Positions 21,801 through 29,654 of a stretch of 64,000 nucleotides of DNA are shown in pieces. Position numbers and translations under genes: made by a program. The notes under the pieces are model-generated. The model saw only the letters and a list, made by a program, of their open reading frames with translations, did no database searches and had not been told where the DNA came from. Position 1 is the first letter of the stretch. Every line of letters starts with the position of its first letter. Origin of the DNA: Bdellovibrionota bacterium (GTDB taxonomy: Bacteria > Bdellovibrionota_C > UBA2361 > JAFLCA01); the NCBI GenBank assembly GCA_030584005.1, contig CP129486.1:1119556-1183555 (forward strand), given 5' to 3'.

Positions 21801-22491
21801 GCACCGGGAGTATGTCAATACAATCGCATGATCCGGTCGAGCGTTGATCGGCAGGATCAAACAGGCGAATGCTGACGATCCTGTCGTTGAGGAGCTCTAT
21901 GCGCACGGGCTGCTTCGATGTTGCCGGAAACGCATCGACGATGCCTCCGCGCACTGAGAATTCGCCGATCTCTTCGACCAGTGATACGTGCTGAAATCCC
22001 GCCAAGGTGAGCTTCGTGGCCAGAACGTGCCGCGGCATCTGAGTTCCCACTCGCAGCTCGAAGCGAGTAGCCTCCAAGAACGAGAGAGGTACGCTCCGCT
22101 GCAGCATCGCATCGGCCGTGGTTACGATGATCCATTTGGGCTGTCTGTGAATAGTATCAAGGGCCTTGAGCCGCTGTGCCGAAATCCAACGTTGTGGCGA
22201 TACAGCCTCAAAAGGCAAACAATCCCAGGCTGGCAGGGAGAAAACACTTCCTGCGGGAGCAAAGAGCTCGATGTCAGTGAGTAAGCCTTCTGCTGCATCC
22301 GAGTCAGGAGCAACTACCAGCATGCGCGGATGCGTATCGAACTGTTCGGCGATGAAGAGGCCGCGTGCCGCGCCGTGCAGGCCGATGATGCGCTGCAGCT
22401 GAAAGGGTGATGTGACCGGAGGAGTGGGCTGCTTCATGAAGTAGGTGGCGTTTGCGCTCTCGCTCGTATGCAGAGAATTAGAGACTCCCAT
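18895..22491 (-). CDS. mfd: Transcription-repair coupling factor
   Basis: 1198 residues, slightly longer than E. coli Mfd. Order: UvrB-homology region (about 20-330), RNA polymerase-interaction domain (around LAPGNYVVHTDYGIGVYQGL), and the RecG-like translocase with Walker A CGDVGFGKTEVALRAAYK, DEEHRFGVKQKE, LTATPIPRTLHMAL and QLRGRVGRSDRQAYAYLL. A C-terminal TRCF domain with IDPEIKLGVDAFIPELYI closes it. Mfd removes stalled RNA polymerase at lesions and recruits UvrA, which is of interest given the degenerate UvrA-like gene nearby. Its start is 110 bp from the divergent pilin gene. Confidence 0.97.
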   Translation of the reverse strand: MGVSNSLHTSESANATYFMKQPTPPVTSPFQLQRIIGLHGAARGLFIAEQFDTHPRMLVVAPDSDAAEGLLTDIELFAPAGSVFSLPAWDCLPFEAVSPQRWISAQRLKALDTIHRQPKWIIVTTADAMLQRSVPLSFLEATRFELRVGTQMPRHVLATKLTLAGFQHVSLVEEIGEFSVRGGIVDAFPATSKQPVRIELLNDRIVSIRLFDPADQRSTGSCDCIDILPVREVAYIAHLDRYSSSVNETVERLTIRGKSQEVPPRDMARIINAVRTSAELPGLELLQTLIIGPFPSLFDQLPADTALIVCNEIAIQNRCDSFHDIIEERYARMRQDAHLVPEPDEVYLSIAAARHSLRERSPLIIDTVAVLDAHSANIGTKVVQVHPLTALVTKLSTKVGTGNALLPLKQALNRWRSQSFRIAFIVGSAHRGARLQRLLLGIGYDAEQRPGLTPSQWLHAPLASPVAILEGQLSEGFEFPQRQVVFVAEHQVFRERSYKRRVASSTNIRRLMNSLAQLAPGNYVVHTDYGIGVYQGLQHRTVDGHSADFLQIDYLDSKLFLPVQHIGKIQKFVAPEGMAPQLDKLSSSRWLKTKEKVRQSVAALAGDLIRLYAARSIAKGWRFDPMGAEDERFADGFPYEETADQWKAITETLADMAGEKPMDRLICGDVGFGKTEVALRAAYKCVEHGRQAAVLVPTTILVEQHRGSFENRFLGYPVRIGAVSRFYDKTTNAQTLSALAAGEIDIIIGTHRLLQKDVTFKDLGLVVIDEEHRFGVKQKERLKSLKRQVDVLTLTATPIPRTLHMALLGIRDISVISTPPIDRHVIRTYIAEHNGNLVRDAVLRELQRGGQVFYVFNRIEGIEVITAQLRELVPEARFEFAHGQMREDTLAKIMHRFMQREFDVLVTTTIIESGLDIPNANTIIVDRADRFGLAQLYQLRGRVGRSDRQAYAYLLIPHVRGLGAEAQRRLQALQALDDLGLGFNLALADLEIRGAGNLLGKEQSGNVSAVGFDLYTRILKEAVMHLKGEELALEEIIDPEIKLGVDAFIPELYIPDISERLVLYQRLAALHNSAEADELLAEIEDRFGPPPREVRSYLELMRLRSLLRSAGIDRLEINRGRVLLSFSRRAPIAPERVLELVRKQRDRYRFSSNYSLSIALPEEAAQEPETLYNLLESLLPKILAEESSKPPAVPALNG

Positions 22492-22601
22492 TGCCTAAGG
22501 AATGAAAGCGGATTATCGTGAGAATTCGGAATAAGTTCAAACGCGGTTTCTGCATTTTGATCTAATCTTTGCGATGCAATAAGCCGCATTAACTGATACC
22601 T

Positions 22602-22778
22602 ATGGACGCCGACCAGAAAGATCGCTCTCGAGACACCACGGAGGATGGCGCATCTCTGGTCGAGTACGCGCTCCTGATTGCATTGATTGCGGTCGTAGTA
22701 GCTGTGGCCTACCGCGCATGGCTTGAAGCGGTAAGCCAGGAATTCAGCTACGTTTCAAGCACGATCGATATTCTGTAA
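22602..22778 (+). CDS. Flp-family (type IVb) pilin, 58 residues
   Basis: Short gene read directly from the bases. After a charged 15-residue leader comes GASLVEYALLIALIAVVVA. Gly16 followed by four residues and Glu21-Tyr22 fits the Flp prepilin peptidase site (cut after Gly, E-Y at +5/+6). A single hydrophobic helix (about 19-36) follows and a short C-terminal tail ends in LysR-free STIDIL. Flp pilins assemble Tad-type adhesive pili, but no tad or cpa genes are visible here. An in-frame stop lies 12 bases upstream, so the start is confined to this ATG or a CTG nearby; the ribosome site is weak. The retraction ATPase genes lie about 390 bp downstream. Confidence 0.75.
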   Translation: MDADQKDRSRDTTEDGASLVEYALLIALIAVVVAVAYRAWLEAVSQEFSYVSSTIDIL

Positions 22779-23169
22779 TTATTTCATAGCGAGTCCCTCC
22801 CCCTTCCATCAGCGTAGCTCGTAAGGGCATGCTGCTAGGCTTGACCGGTCGTTATTTTACCTGGCGCAAAGCTGTTTCAATATTGTGGAATCATTTCATT
22901 TATTTTCGCTACCTGCCGATACAAGGGCTATGTACTGGAGCCATGGGCAGCTGTTTTGCTGAGCCCATACTTCACTCTCACCAACCACGCAAAGCGCCGG
23001 GGGCACACGACGCATCACGGCTGGGGAGAGAGCTCGGCCAACGCCGTGGGCGTTTGGGGCGAAGCGAGATGTGGGCCAAGTGAGCCTCTCGCTGAGCGTG
23101 GAGCGATTTTTAGATGGCCATGCGCAGCCATTTAAAAAGTGAGTTGTAGTCTCTGGGGGGAACTTCCGC
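22779..23169. other. 391-bp intergenic upstream of pilT
   Basis: No gene seen. It contains one family D hairpin (23107-23138) ending about 30 bases before the pilT start, and a TTGACC hexamer near 22841 without a convincing -10 partner. The pilT transcript probably begins here. Confidence 0.5.
23107..23138. repeat. Family D hairpin, copy 1
   Basis: Arms TTTTTAGATGGC and GCCATTTAAAAA with one mismatch around an eight-base loop. The same layout recurs at 37919-37947. Both copies sit shortly upstream of an operon. Confidence 0.7.
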
Positions 23170-24252
23170 ATGGACATTACGCAGCTGCTTCAATTCGCCG
23201 TGCAGCAAGATGCATCAGATCTCCACATCAGCTCGGGGGAGCCGCCCATGGTGCGTGTGTCTGGGGACGTCAAGAAAATCAAGGCTCCGCCGCTCACCGT
23301 AGAAAGCGCGCATTCCATGATCTACGACATCATGAACGATGCGCAGCGCAAGCACTTCGAGGAGTTCAGCGACATCGACTTCTCGATGCAGGTAGGCGAG
23401 ATCGCCCGTTTTCGCGTAAACGTTTTCCGCCAGCAGCGCGGCCTTGGCGCCGTATTCCGCAAGATTCCAACGCGCATTCTTTCACTGGACGAATTAGGAA
23501 TGCCCAACGTACTTGCCGAGATTTCGCGTCGTGAGAAGGGCCTGGTACTGGTGACGGGACCAACGGGCTCAGGTAAATCGACCACCCTCGCCGCCATGGT
23601 TGATCTGATAAATAACGAACTGGAAGGTCATATTCTGACCGTCGAAGACCCGATCGAATTTGTGCATCGCACCAAGAAGTGTCTCGTGAATCAGCGAGAA
23701 GTGGGACCCCATACCCAATCATTCAACAATGCGTTGCGCGCTGCTCTGCGTGAAGATCCTGACATTATCCTTATCGGTGAAATGCGAGATCTGGAGACCA
23801 TACAATTGGCCCTCACCGCCGCAGAAACGGGACACTTAGTCTTCGGTACACTGCATACCTCCAGTGCACCGAAGACGGTGGACCGTATTATTGACGTGTT
23901 CCCGCCCAATCAGCAGGCGCAGGTACGGGCGATGCTGGCCGAGTCAATCCAGGCGATAATCACCCAGACCCTTTGCCGCAAGGTAGGGGGCGGTCGTGTG
24001 GCGGCGCTTGAGATACTTACCGGTACCACCGCCATTCGTAACTTGATTCGTGAGGGGAAAATTCACCAGATACCAGGCGTGATGCAGATCTCCCAGAACG
24101 CCGGTATGCAGACTTTGGAAATGCATCTGCGAGAGCTGGTGGAGCGAAATCTGATTACGAGGGAAACCGCCATCGAGAAGAGCGGCAATGCGGATCTGTT
24201 CAAGGAGATGGATGAGGCACGCGGCATGGCCGGAAAGCCGCGCGCGAGGTAG
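23170..24252 (+). CDS. pilT: Type IV pilus retraction ATPase PilT
   Basis: 360 residues, typical of PilT. N-terminal PAS-like part (SDLHISSGEPPMVRVSG), Walker A GPTGSGKS (130-137), Asp box VEDPIEFVH, Walker B-like ILIGEMRDLET, His box AAETGHLVFGTLHT, and the PilT-type AIITQTLCRK and AGMQTLE near the end. It is a hexameric cytoplasmic motor that disassembles pilin filaments for twitching motility. The next gene is a paralogue with PilU features, a common pair. The pilus assembly genes themselves are outside this window. Confidence 0.95.
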   Translation: MDITQLLQFAVQQDASDLHISSGEPPMVRVSGDVKKIKAPPLTVESAHSMIYDIMNDAQRKHFEEFSDIDFSMQVGEIARFRVNVFRQQRGLGAVFRKIPTRILSLDELGMPNVLAEISRREKGLVLVTGPTGSGKSTTLAAMVDLINNELEGHILTVEDPIEFVHRTKKCLVNQREVGPHTQSFNNALRAALREDPDIILIGEMRDLETIQLALTAAETGHLVFGTLHTSSAPKTVDRIIDVFPPNQQAQVRAMLAESIQAIITQTLCRKVGGGRVAALEILTGTTAIRNLIREGKIHQIPGVMQISQNAGMQTLEMHLRELVERNLITRETAIEKSGNADLFKEMDEARGMAGKPRAR

Positions 24253-24303
24253 TATATAAGCAAACTCTTCCGGCAAGGGAGAGTGCGAACTTCGGGGGCT
24301 TCG

Positions 24304-25464
24304 ATGATTGATTTTACACGATTACTCACGTTGATGGTGGAGCATGATGCCTCCGACCTGTATCTTACTGTTGATAGCCCTCCCATGTACCGCATCAACG
24401 GTATAGTTCGTCCGGCTGGCAACCGTCTGCTGCAAGGTTCTGACACCGAGGATCTTGCGCGCGGGATCATGACGGATCGGCAGCAGAAGGAGTTCATGGA
24501 AGCCAATGAGATGAACCTCGGCCTCTATTACTCTTCGCTTGGCCGGTTCCGCGTCAATATCTTCCGGCAGAGGGGAAGTATCGGAATTGTGGTGCGGCAG
24601 ATTCGCTCGCACATCCTCACCATAGACGATCTGGATTTGCCTCAGATTCTGAAAGACATCAGCATGACCAAGCGCGGCTTGGTGTTGATAGTAGGCGCAA
24701 CGGGGAGCGGAAAATCAACCTCGCTGGCGGCGATGATTGATTACCGCAATGTGAACAGCGGCGGCCATATTATCACGATAGAAGATCCGATTGAATTCGT
24801 GCATGCCCATAAAAAATCAATAGTCTCGCAGCGTGAAGTGGGGCTCGACACATCGAGCTATCATGTTGCGCTAAAGAATGCGTTGCGCCAGGCGCCGGAC
24901 GTCATTTTGATAGGTGAAATTCGTGACACCGAGACAATGGAAGCGGCTTTGACTTTCGCCGAGACGGGACACCTGTGTCTTGCCACTCTGCACAGCAACA
25001 ACGCCAACCAAGCCATGGAGCGCATTATTAACTTCTTCCCGGCCGAACGGCATGCGCAGATTTATCTTCAATTAAGCTTGAACCTGCGCGGTATCGTCAG
25101 CCAACGCCTTATTCCTACCGTCGACGGAGGACGCATCGCCGCGGTTGAAGTGCTGCTGGACAGCCCCCGTGTGAAGGATCTCATTTACAAGGCGCAGATT
25201 GCGGAATTGAAGGAGGCCATGGAGAAGAGCACCAATCTTGGAATGCAGACCTTCGATCAGGCGCTCTACGATCTTTATAAGCGCGGACGTATCTCCCTGG
25301 ATGATGCGATTAAGAACGCAGACAGCGCCAATAACCTGCGCTTGCGCATCAAGCTTTCAGAAGAGGGCGGATTCGAGGGCAAGCCAAAATCCGGCAAGAA
25401 GTCGGCGGACAGCAGCGCCGCTCCGGCCGGGTCACCGGAGAGCAGTACCGAGCTAAAGGTGTAG
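24304..25464 (+). CDS. pilU: Type IV pilus retraction ATPase PilU
   Basis: About 386 residues from ATG 24304; a GTG at 24283 would add seven. The chosen start gives MIDFTRLLTLMVEHDASDLY, which aligns with the start of known PilU. Walker A GATGSGKST, IEDPIEFVHAHKK, ILIGEIRDTET, AETGHLCLATLH and INFFPAERH follow. PilU supports PilT-driven retraction. The C-terminal 40 residues are Ser/Pro/Lys-rich and look disordered. It follows pilT by about 50 bp on the same strand. Confidence 0.9.
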   Translation: MIDFTRLLTLMVEHDASDLYLTVDSPPMYRINGIVRPAGNRLLQGSDTEDLARGIMTDRQQKEFMEANEMNLGLYYSSLGRFRVNIFRQRGSIGIVVRQIRSHILTIDDLDLPQILKDISMTKRGLVLIVGATGSGKSTSLAAMIDYRNVNSGGHIITIEDPIEFVHAHKKSIVSQREVGLDTSSYHVALKNALRQAPDVILIGEIRDTETMEAALTFAETGHLCLATLHSNNANQAMERIINFFPAERHAQIYLQLSLNLRGIVSQRLIPTVDGGRIAAVEVLLDSPRVKDLIYKAQIAELKEAMEKSTNLGMQTFDQALYDLYKRGRISLDDAIKNADSANNLRLRIKLSEEGGFEGKPKSGKKSADSSAAPAGSPESSTELKV

Positions 25465-25573
25465 CCGCTCAATCGTAGTAATAGCCTGGGAATATGGGGG
25501 CTTAGAGGCTCCCCCTGTGCGGGCGACGTCGGTTCATGCGATAGTGGTCAACACTCAGACGGCGCATGCGCGT

Positions 25574-26053
25574 ATGGACGAAACGTCAAAGCAAATCATT
25601 CTTGGAATCACCCGCCAGTTCGACACTCCGCAGCTGGTCAAAGATAACCTGCGGGTAAAGACGTTCTATGACTGCAGTAAGCTGACCCCTAATGACCTAG
25701 CCCGTTTGGCGGCAGAGGCCACCGGCCACCTTGATGAGAATGCGTTCGATATGGTGGTAGGACTGGCCTACACTGGGATACTCTTTTCCTTTGCAGTGGC
25801 GCGTGGACGACTTGTTTCGATTCTGGCTACGGATGGTTCATTAATTGGTACTTCGGTCAAGGATCGCAGGGTTCTGGTGGTTGACGATGTAGTGTGTTCC
25901 GGTACGCGGCTTGCGACGGCGAGCGAGCAGCTGCGATCAATGGGAGCCAATATCGTGGGGTACGCCTGCATAATCGACCGTTCGGCAGGCTCTCGACATC
26001 CAATGGTATCTCCACTCTGGAGCGCCTGGGAGGGTGAAGTTGTCGATGGATGA
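25574..26053 (+). CDS. Phosphoribosyltransferase, orotate PRTase-like
   Basis: About 159 residues from ATG 25574; an upstream GTG at 25517 would add 19 residues with no family look. The type I PRTase fold is shown by MVVGLAYTGILFSFAVA and the PRPP loop RRVLVVDDVVCSGTRL (two acidic residues then SGTR). The overall pattern is nearest to PyrE-like proteins of ~180 residues, but substrate is not fixed by these motifs. The stop overlaps the start of the Nudix gene, so they are translated together; both act on nucleotide-type compounds. Confidence 0.75.
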   Translation: MDETSKQIILGITRQFDTPQLVKDNLRVKTFYDCSKLTPNDLARLAAEATGHLDENAFDMVVGLAYTGILFSFAVARGRLVSILATDGSLIGTSVKDRRVLVVDDVVCSGTRLATASEQLRSMGANIVGYACIIDRSAGSRHPMVSPLWSAWEGEVVDG

Positions 26054-26597
26054 GGAGCGTAATCCTTGGACCACGCTGTCGAGTCGTGTCGTCTATCAGA
26101 ACGCCTGGATCTCGGTGCGCGAAGACCAGGTGGTAAGACCCGATGGCAATCCCGGCATCTACGGGGTGGTATCATGTCGCACGGCGGTGGGTGTGATCGC
26201 ACTGCCCGACGATGACCATGTGCTGCTTGTCGGACAGTATCGATATCCCACCAAGCACTATTCGTGGGAGATAATTGAAGGAGGATCTGACGGTTCAGAG
26301 GATCCGCTCGCAACTGCCAAGCGCGAGCTGCGTGAAGAGGCCGGCTATGCAGCGGAGCGCTGGGAACCCTTGGGACAGGAGTGCCACCTCTCTAATTGCC
26401 ATTCCTCCGAGGTAGCGGTGTTCTTTATAGCCAGGGGGCTTCAGCATATAGGGTCTGAACCGGAAGGAACCGAGGTTTTGGCGCTACGATCGGTTCCGCT
26501 CGTTCAAGCGTTTCATATGGTTGATAGGGGAGAGATTAAGGATGCCATGAGTATCATCGCCCTCTATTGCCTCTCCCGAATGTTGTCGCCACGCTGA
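26046..26597 (+). CDS. Nudix hydrolase, ADP-sugar pyrophosphatase-like
   Basis: About 183 residues from ATG 26046, which overlaps the previous stop; a GTG at 26034 is also possible. A full Nudix box is present: GGSDGSEDPLATAKRELREE followed by AGY, with the catalytic Glu pair of REEAG. The flanks (VVSCRTAVGVIALPDDDHVLLVGQYR) resemble ADP-ribose pyrophosphatase. Such enzymes hydrolyse nucleoside diphosphates linked to another moiety. Substrate is inferred, not shown. Confidence 0.88.
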   Translation: MDEERNPWTTLSSRVVYQNAWISVREDQVVRPDGNPGIYGVVSCRTAVGVIALPDDDHVLLVGQYRYPTKHYSWEIIEGGSDGSEDPLATAKRELREEAGYAAERWEPLGQECHLSNCHSSEVAVFFIARGLQHIGSEPEGTEVLALRSVPLVQAFHMVDRGEIKDAMSIIALYCLSRMLSPR

Positions 26598-26689
26598 TTT
26601 TTCAGCGCATCCGGGTGCTCCAGCGGCACATATTGGCGTTCTCTGTTATTCAATTGTATGCTTCACGGTAGCCAATGGAGGGGCTGGAG

Positions 26690-27073
26690 ATGAACAAAAC
26701 CATACGCGACGTGATGACCGCGATGCCTCACACTATCGGTGTCGATCAGAAGATCAGTACCGCGAAAGAGATGATGCGCACCCACAATGTGCGGCACCTC
26801 CCTGTGAACAGTGCAGGTAAACTAGTGGGTATTCTCACACAGCGCGATGTGACCCTGGCCCTGGCCATCGACAAGGTCTCTCCGGAGCGGCTTACCGTCG
26901 AAGATGTCTACATCCCGGAGCCGTTCGTGGTGCGGCCAACGGATGATCTCAAATCGGTTGCTGCCACGATGGCGCGTGAGAAATTTGGTTGTGCCTTAGT
27001 GATGGATGGGGAAAAGATCATCGGCATTTATACTACCGTCGACGCATGTCGTGACCTTGCCGCGATGCTGTAG
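26690..27073 (+). CDS. Two-CBS-domain protein
   Basis: 127 residues. The ATG at 26690 follows the purine-rich GGAGGGGCTGGAG, so it is preferred over an ATG 15 bases upstream. Two CBS motifs are visible: VMTAMPHTIGVDQKISTAKE with HLPVNSAGKLVGILTQRD, and VYIPEPFVVRPTDDLKSVAA with FGCALVMDGEKIIGIYTTVD. Stand-alone CBS pairs bind adenosyl nucleotides and tune partner proteins. No partner is evident nearby. Confidence 0.9.
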   Translation: MNKTIRDVMTAMPHTIGVDQKISTAKEMMRTHNVRHLPVNSAGKLVGILTQRDVTLALAIDKVSPERLTVEDVYIPEPFVVRPTDDLKSVAATMAREKFGCALVMDGEKIIGIYTTVDACRDLAAML

Positions 27074-27354
27074 TTCGGACAGTCCCGCGTTTTCAGCGCC
27101 CCTGGTCCCGCCGCAAGCGAGATTTCTCCAATAGTTCCTCCTGCGTTCTCCCGACACGGGTTAGCACTCGTTCAGTTTCGCGGCTAGATCAGTGTTCCCC
27201 GCAGTTCCCACCTCCCTTGGGCCGTCCCACAACTCCTGGCAGGAGATTTGCAGCTGAGCTGTGTAGATGTGCAGCTCAATGGTGCGGATAAGTACCGAAA
27301 GGTGTTTGCGGAGGGGGTTATTACGCGGACTTTATTAGTTAACGGTGAGTGTTT

Positions 27355-29631
27355 ATGGGTTCCCCATCGCAACCTCTGCGAGGCGTTGGTCACTCGATTT
27401 CCCCCTTAGTGCATTTTCTTAGAAGGTACAGCTGGCACTGCGGGGCGCTGGTTGTCCTTGGGGTAACCCAATCTGTAGCCCTCGCTGCACCGGTTCAGAT
27501 TACACCGGGGAACGCGCTCGACTTCTATGTCGCAGATGATCCGTCCGCTGGATTAGTGTGCAGAAAGGGCGACGCAGGGGATATTGAAGTGGGCAAAGTG
27601 CGCGATCTGCGTTTCATAGTGCGGGGTAGCGCACGAACTCAGCGTGCACGCTTCAAGGCCAAACTGCGTGAGGTAAGGGCAAGTAATCACCCCTCCAAGC
27701 GAAGAAGCGCAGCGCTCAGATCGCGCATTAGAATGCTCAATGAGTGCATCCGTGCACTATCAAGAGGGCAGATTGCGCCGATGGAAGACCCCGTTCGTTG
27801 TGCGGATTTGAACGGCGATCGAGTCCTCGATTCCAATGATCATCTCGAGTTCTTGCGCCGCTTCTTCGGGGGGCAACCGGATGCGGACTTCAATCAAGAC
27901 GGACGCATCAACAGTCAGGATTATTTTGATTTCCTAAGCGCACTGGAGAGGCCGGAGCTTTGCGATGGGGTAGCGACTCCCACACCTACCCCGACCGCCA
28001 CCCCGGACCCTGACGCCCCCTCACAGAACCAATGCAATGACGGCGTGGACAACGACGGGGACGGAGCGATTGACCAAAGTGACGCAGCATGCGGGCGCGG
28101 CCGCGATCGGGAAGATGGGTTCCTTACCGAATGTCAGGATGGCATTGACAACGATGGTGAGGGCAGGATCGACAGTGCCGACCCAAGTTGTCACAACCCC
28201 CAGGTGCCCTACGAAGTGTATCCCGTGGCAATTGGCAGCGTTCCCGATCGTTTCGCCTGCGATTGCGCCAGTGGCGCCGATGCTGGCTGCATCCCCGGTG
28301 ACGATGCCAACGCCGGTACGAGTGCAGCGGCACCGGTTCGGACCTTTGAGCGGCTCCGTTCGATGTTTGGCACCCTCCCCGCAGGCTCAACCGTAGGATT
28401 CTGTCGAGGCGGTGTATTCACGGTAACGGGGAGTGATCGCTGGGTAAACTTCAACTGCAGGGAGGATGACCCCTGTACGATACGAGACTACACCCCTCCT
28501 TGGGCTTCAGGCGATGAGGGTAAGCCTAAGGTGATCAGCCCTTCACGCTCTGCCTTTGCCTTTGAAGATGGCGGGAACGCAGATCACGATGAGGGGTATG
28601 TGCTTATCAATCTTGAGCTGCAAGGGGCAGGAATTGGCTTTGGGGTGAGAGCCTACAACGATGCCGATGGTATTTACATCTCGGACATGGATATCCATGG
28701 CTTTGACATCGGCGTTGCGCTTCAGGGATCAAACACCCTCAATCCGGGCGCGGACGCGATAAGTGTGCGGGCGGTGCTGCGCAATTCAAGAATTACTAAC
28801 AACGTGACGCAGGGCTTTTTCGGGGGCGGCCATTGGGCGCTGATCGAGGGCAACTACTTTGAGTCAAACGGAACGCGCTACATCTTGGATCACAATATCT
28901 ATGTTTCGGGTGGTACCGGGATGAAGATTATCGGAAATGAACTGTATCGTAGCGCCATGCGAGAAGGTCAGTGTCAAGGGGTATCTCTGGTCGGGCATGG
29001 CAATATCGCGAACCTTACCATCGAGGGCAATCTGATTCGCGAAGACATAGGCGCCGCAGCGCAGACCTGTTGGGGTATCGCAATTGATACCGGCTACGCT
29101 TCGGCCGAATCATTCCCCGGACTTGTGATTCGGGGCAACACGGTTCTCAATGTAGGCAATCAGTCGATAGGATGCACCGCATGTAGCGATGCGATAATCG
29201 AAAACAACGTGGTGATTCAGATGCAGCCCTTTGGCGGCACTCAAATTACTGCACCCAACCGGGCCCCAGGCAGCAGTGATGCTCCCACAGAGCGGGTGAC
29301 AATTCGCAATAACTCCGTGTACATCGGAGAGAGCGGAGGAACAGCCGTGGTGAACTCAGCCCCTGGTGCGGTGGTTGCTAATAATGCGGCTAGTATCGCG
29401 GCTGCAGCGTCATGTGGTGCTACCGCGCTGAATAATGGTGTCTGCCATAGGCGCGGGGCGGAGGGAGTCGATCCGCAGTTCATGAACCCGGCTGCCTTTG
29501 ATCTTCGCCCGGCCAGCGCTTCCTCAGCTTTAGTCAATTCGGGGAACCAGGAGTTGGCCTCGATTGAAGATCACAGCAACCTGCTGCGCGACTCGCAACC
29601 CGATGTAGGTGCATACGAGTTCATCGAGTAG
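27355..29631 (+). CDS. Secreted right-handed beta-helix protein with dockerin-like segment
   Basis: About 758 residues from ATG 27355. A long N-region leads to a signal core HCGALVVLGVTQSVALA. A paired EF-hand-like segment (DNA 27799-27948: DLNGDRVLDSNDHLEFL and DFNQDGRINSQDYFDFL) looks like a type I dockerin. A Pro-Thr linker and two Cys-bounded D-N-D-G repeats follow (28033-28092, 28132-28191). The large C-terminal part (from about 28400) has the N-rich beta-helix pattern (IRNNSVYIG, IIENNVV, LTIEGNLI) and the closing DVGAYEF of secreted polysaccharide-active or surface proteins. Enzyme activity is unproven. It stands alone; the nearest gene runs convergently 23 bp away. Confidence 0.85.
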   Translation: MGSPSQPLRGVGHSISPLVHFLRRYSWHCGALVVLGVTQSVALAAPVQITPGNALDFYVADDPSAGLVCRKGDAGDIEVGKVRDLRFIVRGSARTQRARFKAKLREVRASNHPSKRRSAALRSRIRMLNECIRALSRGQIAPMEDPVRCADLNGDRVLDSNDHLEFLRRFFGGQPDADFNQDGRINSQDYFDFLSALERPELCDGVATPTPTPTATPDPDAPSQNQCNDGVDNDGDGAIDQSDAACGRGRDREDGFLTECQDGIDNDGEGRIDSADPSCHNPQVPYEVYPVAIGSVPDRFACDCASGADAGCIPGDDANAGTSAAAPVRTFERLRSMFGTLPAGSTVGFCRGGVFTVTGSDRWVNFNCREDDPCTIRDYTPPWASGDEGKPKVISPSRSAFAFEDGGNADHDEGYVLINLELQGAGIGFGVRAYNDADGIYISDMDIHGFDIGVALQGSNTLNPGADAISVRAVLRNSRITNNVTQGFFGGGHWALIEGNYFESNGTRYILDHNIYVSGGTGMKIIGNELYRSAMREGQCQGVSLVGHGNIANLTIEGNLIREDIGAAAQTCWGIAIDTGYASAESFPGLVIRGNTVLNVGNQSIGCTACSDAIIENNVVIQMQPFGGTQITAPNRAPGSSDAPTERVTIRNNSVYIGESGGTAVVNSAPGAVVANNAASIAAAASCGATALNNGVCHRRGAEGVDPQFMNPAAFDLRPASASSALVNSGNQELASIEDHSNLLRDSQPDVGAYEFIE

Positions 29632-29654
29632 GCTAAGTAAGAATGTAGACTCCC

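Noticed and set aside
22525..22545. GGAATAAGTTCAAAC upstream of the Flp pilin as another family A copy
   Set aside because: Only the central 11 bases match; the TAGGGATACG arms are absent.
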